64,000 nucleotides of DNA from an uncultured Eubacteriales bacterium. Lineage in GTDB: Bacteria; Bacillota; Clostridia; Oscillospirales; CAG-272. The stretch covers positions 1 to 64,000 of the forward strand of contig CAKSIP010000002.1 in the NCBI GenBank assembly GCA_934462825.1, given 5' to 3'. The notes beneath the pieces were generated by a model. That model ran no database searches, was not told the origin of the DNA, and saw only the letters and a program-made list of their open reading frames with translations. Positions 34,592 to 43,164 of this stretch are shown piece after piece (positions within the stretch are counted from its first letter, which is position 1; every line of letters begins with the position of its first letter). The position numbers were made by a program, and so were the translations under genes.

Positions 34592-35599
34592 ATGATCAAA
34601 AATATCGGAATCGACCTTGGCACAGCCAATACGCTGCTGTATGTCAGCGGCAAGGGCATTGCCATGTTTGAGCCGTCGGTGGTTGCGCTGGAAAAACGAA
34701 CGGGCAACATCGTCGCGGTGGGCGCGAGAGCCAAGCGCATGCTCGGTAAAACGCCCGGCTCCATCGTCACCTTCCGCCCGCTTAAGGACGGCGTGATCGC
34801 CGACTTTGAAATAACGGTACGGATGCTCCATGAATTTTTCGTTCGGATCGGGGCAACGTCCTTTTTCAACAAGCCAAACGTGATTGTCAGCATTCCCTAC
34901 GGCGTGACCGAGGTGGAAAAGCTGGCGGTGGAAAACGCCGCCTTTGAGGCCGGCGCACGCAACGTGTGTCTGGTGGAGGAGCCTATCGCGGCCGCCATCG
35001 GCGCAAAGCTCCGGGTTTCGGGCAACCGCGGCTGTATGATCATCGACATCGGCGGCGGAACAACCGAGGTGGCCGTGATCAGTATGGACGGCATCGTGGC
35101 CTCCCGCTCTCTGCGGATCGCGGGGGACGAGATGGACAATGCCATTGTGCAGTACATGAAAACGGTGCACGGAATTTTAATCGGTGAAATTACGGCCGAG
35201 CAGCTGAAAAACCGCATCGGCTCGGTTCATTCGTCGGCCGACCGCGGCTCCATGCGCGTGTACGGCCGGAACCTGCGTGACAATTCGGCCACGGAGGTCG
35301 AGGTGTTTTCGGGCGAAATGCGACAGGCCATGCGAACGCCGATTGAGCAAATCGTGGCGGCCATCAAGGGAACCTTGGAGGACACCCCGCCGGAGCTGGC
35401 GGCCGACATCTACGAATACGGCATCACCGTGGCGGGCGGCGGCGCTCTTTTAGGGGGCATCGCGGAGGTCATTTCGGCGCGCACGGGCTTGAAGGTCACC
35501 CTTGCGCAAAGGCCGCTGGAGGCCGTTTGCCGCGGCATCGCCCGCGTGATTGAAAGCGACGGACGGATGGAAAACGTCATCCGCTATCGCTCCCGGTAA
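34592..35599 (+). CDS. mreB: Rod shape-determining actin homologue MreB/Mbl
   Basis: A 335-residue actin-fold ATPase beginning MIKNIGIDLGTANTLLYV, the phosphate-1 motif of MreB. It has the connecting and phosphate-2 motif MIIDIGGGTTEVAVIS, the EEPIAAAIGA segment and the adenosine motif VAGGGALLGG. It polymerises under the membrane and guides the cell-wall elongation machinery, so a rod-shaped cell is suggested. ATG 34592 gives the family length; its ribosome binding site is weak, while a strong GAAAGGAG lies 33 nt upstream. No mreC or mreD follows; gyrA does. Confidence 0.95.
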   Translation: MIKNIGIDLGTANTLLYVSGKGIAMFEPSVVALEKRTGNIVAVGARAKRMLGKTPGSIVTFRPLKDGVIADFEITVRMLHEFFVRIGATSFFNKPNVIVSIPYGVTEVEKLAVENAAFEAGARNVCLVEEPIAAAIGAKLRVSGNRGCMIIDIGGGTTEVAVISMDGIVASRSLRIAGDEMDNAIVQYMKTVHGILIGEITAEQLKNRIGSVHSSADRGSMRVYGRNLRDNSATEVEVFSGEMRQAMRTPIEQIVAAIKGTLEDTPPELAADIYEYGITVAGGGALLGGIAEVISARTGLKVTLAQRPLEAVCRGIARVIESDGRMENVIRYRSR

Positions 35600-35720
35600 G
35601 CGCCGGTCGATAAAAAACGATGCCGCTCCCGGTAAGCGTTGACCGATAAAAAAAGCGAAAAAAAATAAGAAATTTGAGTAAGATAACCCCATCAACGAAA
35701 TGAAATGAGAGGCAAAAAAA

Positions 35721-38327
35721 TTGGAACACAACAGCAGTGACATTTTGTTTGAAAACCAAAAGATCGTGGACGTCCACATGGAAAAGGAGGTCAAAAAGTC
35801 CTTCATCGAATATTCCATGTCGGTCATTACCTCCCGTGCCCTGCCCGATGCCCGCGACGGAATGAAGCCCGGCCAGCGCCGCATTCTCTACGCCATGTAT
35901 GAGGATCGCCTGACGCACGACAAGCCCTTCCGGAAGTCGGCAACGACCGTGGGTAACGTGCTGGGCCGCTATCACCCGCACGGCGACGCCGCGGTGTACG
36001 GAACCATGGTTCGTATGGCGCAGCCTTTTTCGCTCCGCTATCCCCTGATCGAGGGACACGGAAACTTCGGCTCGGTGGACGGAGATCCCGCTGCCGCGTA
36101 CCGTTATACCGAAGCGAGAATGTCCAAGATTGCCGATGAAATGCTGCGCGATCTGGAAAAGAACGTCGTCCCGATGGTGAAAAACTTTGACAACCGTCTG
36201 GACGAGCCGACGGTGCTGCCCTCCCGCTTCCCGAACCTTCTTGTCAACGGCTCTATGGGAATCGCCGTGGGTATGGCAACCAACATCCCCCCGCATAACC
36301 TTGGGGAAGTGATCGACGCGGCCGTGTACCGCATGGAAAACCCCGATTGCTCGGTGACGGAGCTGATGCAGTTCATCAAAGGCCCCGACTTCCCGACCGA
36401 CGGCATTATCTACGGGAAAAACGGCATCATTGAAGCCTATACCACCGGAAAGGGGCGCATTATGGTGCGCGCCCGCGCCCAGGTGGAGGAGGAGCATCAC
36501 CGGATCATCGTGACCGAGATCCCCTACGGCGTCAATAAGAGCCTGCTTTGTGAGAACATCGCCCAGCTGGTCAAGGATAAAAAGATTGAAGGCATTACCG
36601 AGCTGCGCGACGAATCGGGACGCGACGGCATGCGGATCGTGGTCGAGTATCGCCGGGACGCCAACGGGCAGATTATTCTCAACCAGTTGTATAAGTATAC
36701 ACAGCTGCAGGACACCTGCGCGGTGAATATGCTGGCTCTGCTGAACGGCGAGCCGAAAATCCTCTCTCTGCCGCAGATTCTGGACTGCTATGTGGAGCAC
36801 CAGGAAAACGTCATTACGCGCCGCACGCAGTTCGATTTGGACAAGGCCCTGGCGCGCGCCCACATCTTTGAGGGCTATAAGGTCGCTTTGGATAACATTG
36901 ACGAGATCGTGCAGATCATGAAAACGTCAAAGTCGATCCCGGAATCCAAGGCCACGTTGATGGAGCGCTATGCGTTGAGCGATCCGCAGGCGCAGGCGAT
37001 TGTGGACATGACGCTCGGCAAGCTGACCGGTATGGAGCGGCAGAAAATTGAGGAGGAATTGCTCCGTCTGCACAATCTGATCGCCGAGCTGCGCGCCATT
37101 CTGGCCGATAAAAACAAGATTATGGAAATCGTCCGCAACGAGATGAACGAGATCAAGAACAAGTATTCCGACGCGCGCCGCACCGAAATTGTGGAGGCAG
37201 AGGACGACATTATCCTGGAGGATCTGATCGAACGGCACGAATGTGTCATTACGTTGACGGGCAGCGGCTATATCAAGCGCCTGCCGGCCGACACCTATTC
37301 CGCCCAGCACCGCGGCGGCAAGGGCGTGATCGGCATGACGACAAAGGAAGAAGACTATGTGGAGAAAATGCTGGCGGTCAACAGCCATTCGTACCTGATG
37401 CTCTTTACCAACACCGGCAAGGTGCATCTGCGCAAGGCGTATCAGATCCCGGAGGCCTCCCGGACGGCCAAGGGCACCAACGTGGTGAACTTGGTGGAGC
37501 TGGAAAGCGGCGAAAAGATCACCTCCCTTGTCAGCGTCCCCGCCTTTACCGAGGACGAATACCTGACCATGATTACCAAGAAGGGCGTCATCAAGCGCAC
37601 CCTTCTGACCGAATACGAATACCACCGCAAGGGCGGCAAGATCGCGCTGAACCTGGACGAGGGAGACGAGCTTTTGTTTGTCAAACGGACGCACGGGGAA
37701 TGTGATATTATCATCGCCACCCATGAGGGCAACGCCGTTCGCTTCTCCGAATCCAATGTCCGCGTGATGGGACGAACCGCCCGCGGCGTTCGCGGCATTG
37801 CTCTGCGCGGCGAGGACTACGTGACGGGCGTGGCCGTTGTGGCAGAAGGCGAAAAGCTGCTCACCATCACGGAAAACGGCTACGGCAAGCGCACGGACTT
37901 TGAGGATTTCCGCCTGATGAAGAACCGCGGCGGTCATGGCGTGTGCGTGCATAACATTTCGGAAAAGACCGGCCTTTTGGCGGGCATTGTTTCGGTGAGC
38001 GAGGACGATGATATTATGATCATCACCAACCAGGGGCAGATTGTACGAACCCCGGCCGCCGGAATCCCCGTATATTCCAGAACCGCATCGGGCGTTATCG
38101 TCATGCGCCTGTCGGAGGGACAAAGCGTGGCCAATGTGACAAAGCTGGCCTCCGAGCCGGAGCCTGAGGAGGTCGGAACGACCGCCGCGCCGAACGCCCC
38201 GGCCGATTCCGAGGAAACCCCAGAGGAGAGCGCCGCCGAGGGGAACGATACGGACGTTGAGCCGAGCGAAGGGGACGGCACCGAATTTGCGTCCACCGAG
38301 GAAACCGACAGCGATACCGAAATTTAA
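35721..38327 (+). CDS. gyrA: DNA gyrase subunit A with acidic tail
   Basis: An 868-residue subunit starting at TTG 35721, 8 nt after GAGAGG. The winged-helix/tower region has SVITSRALPDARDGMKPGQRR and the active-site Tyr in AAYRYTEARM. The C-terminal beta-pinwheel contains the gyrase-specific GyrA box-type segment (AQHRGGKGV). The last 60 residues are very acidic (Glu/Asp/Ser/Thr/Ala). In the quinolone-determining helix it reads HPHGDAAVYGTM, so the usual Ser/Thr and Asp/Glu positions are Ala and Gly. It is separated from gyrB by maf and mreB. Confidence 0.98.
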   Translation: MEHNSSDILFENQKIVDVHMEKEVKKSFIEYSMSVITSRALPDARDGMKPGQRRILYAMYEDRLTHDKPFRKSATTVGNVLGRYHPHGDAAVYGTMVRMAQPFSLRYPLIEGHGNFGSVDGDPAAAYRYTEARMSKIADEMLRDLEKNVVPMVKNFDNRLDEPTVLPSRFPNLLVNGSMGIAVGMATNIPPHNLGEVIDAAVYRMENPDCSVTELMQFIKGPDFPTDGIIYGKNGIIEAYTTGKGRIMVRARAQVEEEHHRIIVTEIPYGVNKSLLCENIAQLVKDKKIEGITELRDESGRDGMRIVVEYRRDANGQIILNQLYKYTQLQDTCAVNMLALLNGEPKILSLPQILDCYVEHQENVITRRTQFDLDKALARAHIFEGYKVALDNIDEIVQIMKTSKSIPESKATLMERYALSDPQAQAIVDMTLGKLTGMERQKIEEELLRLHNLIAELRAILADKNKIMEIVRNEMNEIKNKYSDARRTEIVEAEDDIILEDLIERHECVITLTGSGYIKRLPADTYSAQHRGGKGVIGMTTKEEDYVEKMLAVNSHSYLMLFTNTGKVHLRKAYQIPEASRTAKGTNVVNLVELESGEKITSLVSVPAFTEDEYLTMITKKGVIKRTLLTEYEYHRKGGKIALNLDEGDELLFVKRTHGECDIIIATHEGNAVRFSESNVRVMGRTARGVRGIALRGEDYVTGVAVVAEGEKLLTITENGYGKRTDFEDFRLMKNRGGHGVCVHNISEKTGLLAGIVSVSEDDDIMIITNQGQIVRTPAAGIPVYSRTASGVIVMRLSEGQSVANVTKLASEPEPEEVGTTAAPNAPADSEETPEESAAEGNDTDVEPSEGDGTEFASTEETDSDTEI

Positions 38328-38460
38328 GCGGCCAAGCGAGACAGACGGCATCTATGCCGAATTTTAAGCGGGCAAGCGCAAGGGAAACCGAGCGCCGACC
38401 GCGGCCGCCGACAACGGCCGGAGCAAAACGGCGGCGCTTCGCCGCCGAGACTGCTATCAT

Positions 38461-38504
38461 GGGGAGTGTAAAAACGCAACCTGCGTTTTTACACTCCCCC
38501 TTTG
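38461..38504 (+). terminator. Terminator of gyrA
   Basis: An 18-bp perfect stem (GGGGAGTGTAAAAACGCA and complement) with a 3-nt loop is followed by CTTT. It also faces the - strand gene ending at 38578. Confidence 0.88.
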
Positions 38505-38577
38505 TGTTTTCGGAAAGTGTGGGCATAGCCACGCCTTTTATGGAAGTTGTTTGCGCGAAAAACGGCTTTGCGCGGCT

Positions 38578-39084
38578 TTACATGGTCGCTTCTTTGCCCG
38601 ACGGCGGTCGGTCGGGGGTGTCTTTCATGGAAATCGTTTGCGCGGGCATGTCTTTCATGGAGAGAGCGTGCGCGGGCACGTCCTTGGCCGGGGAAAGCGG
38701 GGCCGCCCCGCCGACTGTTGAGGTCGGGGCGTCCGCGCCCCCAATGCCGAAGCTGACGGCAATGGCGGCATTGACCTCGGCCATCACCGATTCATCCAAA
38801 TGCCCCATTCGCTCCCGGAGCCGCTGCTTGTCCAGCGTTCGCACCTGCTCCAAAAGAATGACCGAATCTTTGGCCAGCCCCGCCCGGTCGGCGTAAACGT
38901 CAATATGCGTGGGCAGGCGGGTTTTGCTCATGCGGCTGGTGATCGCCGCGGCAATGACCGTGGGGCTGTAGCGGTTGCCGACATCGTTCTGAATGATCAG
39001 AACGGGGCGCAGGCCGCCCTGCTCCGAGCCGACAACGGGGCTGAGATCGGCGTAATATATGTCGCCCCGACGTATGTTATACAT
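38578..39084 (-). CDS. MazF/PemK-type endoribonuclease toxin, orphan, with C-terminal extension
   Basis: Residues 1-118 match the Gram-positive MazF/EndoA family: RRGDIYYADLSPVVGSEQGG with the RGD element, RPVLIIQNDVGNRYSPTVI, ITSRMSKTRLPTHI, and KDSVILLEQVRTLDKQRL. Such enzymes cut mRNA at short sequences, normally held by a MazE-type antitoxin encoded just upstream. No plausible antitoxin frame exists in the 363 bp upstream. Residues about 120-168 are an extra tail with a repeated SMKDMPA/SMKDTPD unit. ATG 39084 follows GGAGAG. A chromosomal ndoA-like housekeeping role is possible. Confidence 0.9.
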   Translation of the reverse strand: MYNIRRGDIYYADLSPVVGSEQGGLRPVLIIQNDVGNRYSPTVIAAAITSRMSKTRLPTHIDVYADRAGLAKDSVILLEQVRTLDKQRLRERMGHLDESVMAEVNAAIAVSFGIGGADAPTSTVGGAAPLSPAKDVPAHALSMKDMPAQTISMKDTPDRPPSGKEATM

Positions 39085-39391
39085 GTTTTTCTCTCCTTTT
39101 TTTCGCTTTTGGCTTTTCGCTTTTGGCTTTTCGCTTTTTGATCTTCGAGATTCCATCTTCGATCTTCGGGCCTCGATCTTCGCTTTTCGCTCAACAGACG
39201 GCTCTATGGCGTCGCGGTTGCTTTAGGGTTCGGATCCCGGAACATGTCCCTGTGCTTTTATTGTTGCCAAGGAAGGGAGAAAAAATAAACATGCGGCAAA
39301 AATTTTCGGCGAAAATTTTCGGAGAATACCGGTTGCCCGCGGTGCGCCGGGCCGGGCAAAGACGCGAAGGAAACAAATTTTCAAAAAAGTC

Positions 39392-39421
39392 TTGACAATC
39401 GCCGACAACCTGTGATATAAT
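39392..39421 (+). promoter_or_regulatory. tRNA-Glu promoter
   Basis: TTGACA (39392-39397), 18-bp spacer, TATAAT (39416-39421). The start would be near 39428, 20 bp before the tRNA. The gap 39085-39391 contains a CTTTTGG/ATCTTCG-type short repeat (39095-39190) and no gene. Confidence 0.88.
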
Positions 39422-39447
39422 ATCACCGTTGCGGATATGTGACTTTC

Positions 39448-39522
39448 GGCCCCTTGGTCAAGCGGCTAAGACGACGCCCTCTCACGGCGTAATCATGGGT
39501 TCGATTCCCGTAGGGGTCACCA
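39448..39522 (+). tRNA. tRNA-Glu (anticodon CTC)
   Basis: A 75-nt cloverleaf: acceptor GGCCCCT/AGGGGTC, anticodon stem ACGCC/GGCGT with loop CTCTCAC (anticodon CTC at 39481-39483), T arm with GGTTCGATTCC, discriminator A and encoded CCA. Confidence 0.95.
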
Positions 39523-39524
39523 GC

Positions 39525-40075
39525 GGCAGGCTGCCGCTCCCGATCGTCGGGGGTGTGCAGCCTTTTCTGTTTTTTATCCCGCGAGGGGGAGGTTGGGGTT
39601 TTCCCGAACTTTTCCCCATGGCAGGCTGCCGCTCCCGGTTGTCGGGGGTGTGCAGCCTTTTCTGTTTTCTATCCCGCGAGGGTGAGGTCGGGGTTTTCCC
39701 GAATGTTCCCCATGGCAGGCTGCCGCTCCCGGTTTTCGGGGGTGTGCAGCCTTTTCTGTTTTTTATCCCGCGAGGGGGAGGCCGGGGTTTTCCCGAACTT
39801 TTCCCCATGGCAGGCTGCCGCTCCCGATCGTCGGGGGTGTGCAGCCTTTTTTGTTTTCTATCCCGCGAGGGTGAGGTCGGGGTTTTCCCGAACGTTCCCC
39901 CATGGCAGGCTGCCGCTCCCGATCGTCGGGGGTGTGCAGCCTTTTCTGTTTTTTATCCCGCGAGGGGGAAGTCGGGGTTTTCCCGAACGTTCCCCCATGG
40001 CAGGCTGCCGCTCCCGGTTTTCGGGGGTGTGTAGCCTTTTCTGTTTTCTATCCCGCGAGGGTGAGGCCGGGGGTA
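39525..40075 (+). repeat. Six tandem 95-bp units, each containing a terminator-like hairpin
   Basis: Units start at 39525, 39620, 39714, 39809, 39904 and 39999 (period 94-95). Each has arms AGGCTGC and GCAGCCT enclosing an inner CTCCCGA-type/TCGGGGG stem, followed by TTTTCTGTTTT. A second small hairpin (TCGGG, GTTTT, CCCGA) lies later in the unit. Inner loops vary between copies (CGATCGTCG, CGGTTGTCG, CGGTTTTCG) while the stem is kept. Odd copies carry TTTTTTATCC...GAGGGGGA and even copies TTTTCTATCC...GAGGGTGA, so the array grew by duplication of a ~190-bp dimer. The first unit begins 3 nt after the tRNA-Glu CCA. The last copy is truncated. Confidence 0.95.
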
Positions 40076-40098
40076 CTCTCTCCGATTCGTCCCCTCAA

Positions 40099-40148
40099 CA
40101 AAAAAATCCGAACGATTTCGCAGAGCGAAAGCGTTCGGATTTTTTATT
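40099..40148. terminator. Bidirectional terminator after the repeat array
   Basis: AAAAAATCCGAACG pairs with CGTTCGGATTTTTT, with a small inner hairpin. It ends any read-through from the tRNA side. Confidence 0.85.
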
Positions 40149-40258
40149 TTTTCCAAAGCGGCCCCTCGGCATCGAGGGGGACGAACAAAGAACAAGAGAC
40201 GGAAGGCAAAACCGACCAAGATCCCATCAAAAACGTCGGGATTCCGACCGGCAAATTT

Positions 40259-40298
40259 AAGGGGCTGTTAAAAACATCGAGTTTTTTAACAGCCCCGG
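40259..40298 (-). terminator. Terminator of the mscS gene
   Basis: GGGGCTGTTAAAAA and its complement enclose a short loop, just past the 3' end of the - strand mscS gene; the A/T flanks allow action in both directions. Confidence 0.85.
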
Positions 40299-40306
40299 AA
40301 GCATTG

Positions 40307-41194
40307 TTACGACTTGATGTGAACGTCCATCTGCGGGAAGGGAATCTGAATGCCTTTTTCGCCCAGCGCGGTATAAATCCGCTCATTCAGCGCAAAATTG
40401 ACCGTCCAATAATCCTCCTTTTTCGCCCAGACACGAAGCACAAAGGAAAGTGAGCTATCATTCTGCTTGGACAACGCGGTAAAGGGCGCCGGCGCCTTCA
40501 GCACCAGCGGCTGTGCCGCGGCTTCGGCCAGCAAAAGCTCCTTGACCTCGGCAGCGTCGGTGCCGTAGGCCACCGAAAAGGTCAGATCCACGCGGCGGAT
40601 GTCCTGCTTGGAATAGTTGGTGATGTTGCCGTTGGACAGCGCGCCGTTGGGGATGGTGACCGTTTTGTTGTCGGGGGTGGTGAGGATGGTGTAAAACATG
40701 TTGATGTCATTGACCGTGCCGGCCTCGCCGTTGCCTTCAATGTAGTCGCCGACGCTGAAGGGGCGGTAGATCATCAGCATGATACTGCCGGCGATGTTGC
40801 TCAACGAGCCTTGCAGGGCAAGGCCGAGAGCCACGCCGGCCGAGCCGAGAAGCGTGATGACCGAGGCGGAGGGAATGCCGATCAGAACGGCCGCGCTGAA
40901 CACCACTATGGTGTACAGAATGACGCGAATGACGTTTTTCAGAAAATGCGCCACCGTGTTGTCCATTTTCTTGTAGCCCTCGGAATCGGCAAAGCGCTTG
41001 ATGGCCCACTTGGAAAGGCGCAGACCGATAACGAGAATCAGCAAAGCGCCGATGAGCTTGGGGAGAAAAACGGCGCAGGCCTTGGAAAGATGCTCCCAAA
41101 AGGACTGAAAGGTTTCGCTCAGGGTAGGATCGGAGGCCGGCGCCAGAGCCGGAGCCGACAAAGCGGTGTTTACAAGGAAAAAAAGAGATTTCAT
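40307..41194 (-). CDS. mscS: Small-conductance mechanosensitive channel MscS family
   Basis: A 295-residue channel with three transmembrane helices. The pore helix TM3 has the Gly/Ala packing pattern (GSAGVALGLALQGSLSNIAGS is split here as GSAGVALGLALQG then SLSNIAGS) followed by IYRPFSVGDYIE, the start of the beta domain, and NGALSNGNITNYS. It opens under membrane tension to release solutes on osmotic downshift. Length matches E. coli MscS (286). A TGA lies in frame 10 nt upstream of the ATG, so this start is fixed, yet the best ribosome binding sequence (GGAGGG) is 31 nt away with a CCGGCCGCGGCCGG palindrome between them. Confidence 0.95.
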   Translation of the reverse strand: MKSLFFLVNTALSAPALAPASDPTLSETFQSFWEHLSKACAVFLPKLIGALLILVIGLRLSKWAIKRFADSEGYKKMDNTVAHFLKNVIRVILYTIVVFSAAVLIGIPSASVITLLGSAGVALGLALQGSLSNIAGSIMLMIYRPFSVGDYIEGNGEAGTVNDINMFYTILTTPDNKTVTIPNGALSNGNITNYSKQDIRRVDLTFSVAYGTDAAEVKELLLAEAAAQPLVLKAPAPFTALSKQNDSSLSFVLRVWAKKEDYWTVNFALNERIYTALGEKGIQIPFPQMDVHIKS

Positions 41195-41274
41195 AATGCA
41201 GTCTCAGAGCCGGCCGCGGCCGGTTCCCTCCTTTATTTTTAATTTGTCAGCAGAAAGGACGAAGCAGGGCGGCT

Positions 41275-43164
41275 TTACGCTTTGGCGGTCAGGCGCTGTT
41301 TGTCCTTTTGCAGCATGTAAAGCCCGTAATAGCGCCCCTTCTGCTCCAAAAGCTCGGTGTGGGTGCCTTGTTCGATAATCTGCCCGTGGGACAGCATGAT
41401 GATGTTGTCCGCATGCTGAACGGTGGAGAGGCGGTGCGCCACGATCAAAAGGGTGCCGATGCGCATCATTTTTTCCAGCGAATCCTGAATCAGCACTTCG
41501 GTTTCGGTGTCAATGTTGGCCGTGGCCTCGTCAAGAATCATGACCTCCGGCTTGTGGATCAGCGTCCGCGCAAAGGAAATCAGCTGGCGCTGGCCGGCCG
41601 AAAAGTTGTTTCCGCGCTCCCGCACTTCCTCGTCAAGGCCCCGCGAGAACTTTTCGATGATCTTGTCGGCGTTGACGTAGCGGCAAACCTTCATCACTTC
41701 TTCGTCGGAGATGCCCTCCTCGTGCAGAAGAATGTTGCTGCGGATAGTGCCGGCAAAGAGGAAAACGTCCTGGAGCATCTGGCCGAAGTGGCGGCGCAGG
41801 GAAGCGATCCGGATTTTTTTAATGTCGATGCCGTCAATCAGGATCTGCCCCTTCTGAATGTCGTAGTCGCGGCAGATCAGCGAAAGAATGGTCGTTTTGC
41901 CCGAACCCGTGGAGCCGACAAAGGCTACCGTTTGCCCCGGAAGAACCGTAAAGGACACGTCGCGCAAAACCCATTCCTCCCCGACATAGGCAAACCACAC
42001 ATGCCGGAACTCAATGTGCCCCTGCACGTGAGGAAGGTCGATGGCGTCCGGCTCATCCACCACGTCGGGCTGAATGTCAAACAGGACGAAGATCTTTTCC
42101 GCCGACGCCATGGCCGATTGCAGGGCGTTGAACTGATCGGCGAGCGCCTGAATCGGGTTGAAAAACTTGGAAATGTACATGTAGAAGGAGACAATCAGGC
42201 CGCTTGTGATCGTTTGGCCGAGGAACGCAAAGTTTTTGATGTAGCCGCGGCCGCCCAAATACAAGAGCGCCAGCACCGAGGACAGGTACAGCGAGTAGAC
42301 CAGCGGCCGGAAAATTCCGAAAACGAAGATGGATTTTTCCTTGGCCTTGCCGAGCGCGTTGTTTTTGACGGCAAATTCGTCCGTTTTCCGCGCCTCGCGG
42401 TTGAAAATCTGAATAATTTTCATGCCCGACAGGTTTTCGGACAGGAAGGTGTTGATGTTGGTGGTGCCGTCCTTGACCTTGCGGTGCGCCTTGCGCGAGA
42501 ATTTGCGGAAGATCACCGTAAAGAGGACAATAAAGGGTACAAAGCAAAGAACCATCAACGTGAGCATGTAGTTCAGACACAGCATGGCAATCAGCACGCC
42601 CGCCACAATGAAGCTGTTTTTGATCAGGCTGACGAGAATGTTGGTGAACATGTTGGAGATGGCGTTGGTGTCATTAGTCACGCGCGTGACCAGCTTGCCG
42701 ACGGGAATGGTGTTCAGCTGGGCGTGCGACAGGCTTTCAATGTGGGCAAACAAATCCTCGCGGATGGCCGACAGGATTTTTTGGCCGGTTTTTTGCAAAA
42801 CGACCGCCTCCGCATAGGTGCAGAGCATCGAAACAACCAAAACGCCCGCATAAACGGCCACGCACAGCAAAAGCGACCGCATTTCAAAATCGTGCTTGAT
42901 CAATTCCTCCGCGTATCCGAGGATCAGCGGGGACACGATCTCGTGAGAAATGGACAAAACCATAATCACAAACACAAAGAGAAAGTTTTTCCAATAGGGC
43001 TTTGCATAGCGGAGCAGGCGGCGAAGGATCTCGGAATCCTTCATGTTTCGGTCAAAGCCGATGGCCTCCTTGCGGTTTTTGATGGAAAAATAGGCAATCA
43101 GAAAGGCCACGGAAAAGCAGCCGATCAGCGCGCCGATAAAAATCAAAGGAAAATATTCACGCAT
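41275..43164 (-). CDS. ABC exporter half, catalytic-site subunit (heterodimeric multidrug type)
   Basis: A 629-residue fused transmembrane/ATPase protein: six helices in residues about 1-360, then Walker A GSTGSGKTT, signature FSAGQRQ and Walker B VMILDEATANID with the catalytic Glu, and HRLST as the switch His. Its signature departs from LSGGQ. The neighbour 43157-45022 overlaps it by 8 bp and has the complementary defect, the pattern of BmrCD/LmrCD-type heterodimers with one dead and one active ATP site. It probably exports lipids, peptides or drugs. Confidence 0.93.
   Translation of the reverse strand: MREYFPLIFIGALIGCFSVAFLIAYFSIKNRKEAIGFDRNMKDSEILRRLLRYAKPYWKNFLFVFVIMVLSISHEIVSPLILGYAEELIKHDFEMRSLLLCVAVYAGVLVVSMLCTYAEAVVLQKTGQKILSAIREDLFAHIESLSHAQLNTIPVGKLVTRVTNDTNAISNMFTNILVSLIKNSFIVAGVLIAMLCLNYMLTLMVLCFVPFIVLFTVIFRKFSRKAHRKVKDGTTNINTFLSENLSGMKIIQIFNREARKTDEFAVKNNALGKAKEKSIFVFGIFRPLVYSLYLSSVLALLYLGGRGYIKNFAFLGQTITSGLIVSFYMYISKFFNPIQALADQFNALQSAMASAEKIFVLFDIQPDVVDEPDAIDLPHVQGHIEFRHVWFAYVGEEWVLRDVSFTVLPGQTVAFVGSTGSGKTTILSLICRDYDIQKGQILIDGIDIKKIRIASLRRHFGQMLQDVFLFAGTIRSNILLHEEGISDEEVMKVCRYVNADKIIEKFSRGLDEEVRERGNNFSAGQRQLISFARTLIHKPEVMILDEATANIDTETEVLIQDSLEKMMRIGTLLIVAHRLSTVQHADNIIMLSHGQIIEQGTHTELLEQKGRYYGLYMLQKDKQRLTAKA

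Noticed and set aside
39525..40075. CRISPR-like array
   Set aside because: The units are contiguous and almost wholly conserved, with no unique spacers and no cas genes nearby.
39429..40453. Overlapping frames through the 95-bp array after tRNA-Glu
   Set aside because: The 95-bp period is not a multiple of three, so the repeated peptide appears in all frames. The hairpins explain the conservation.
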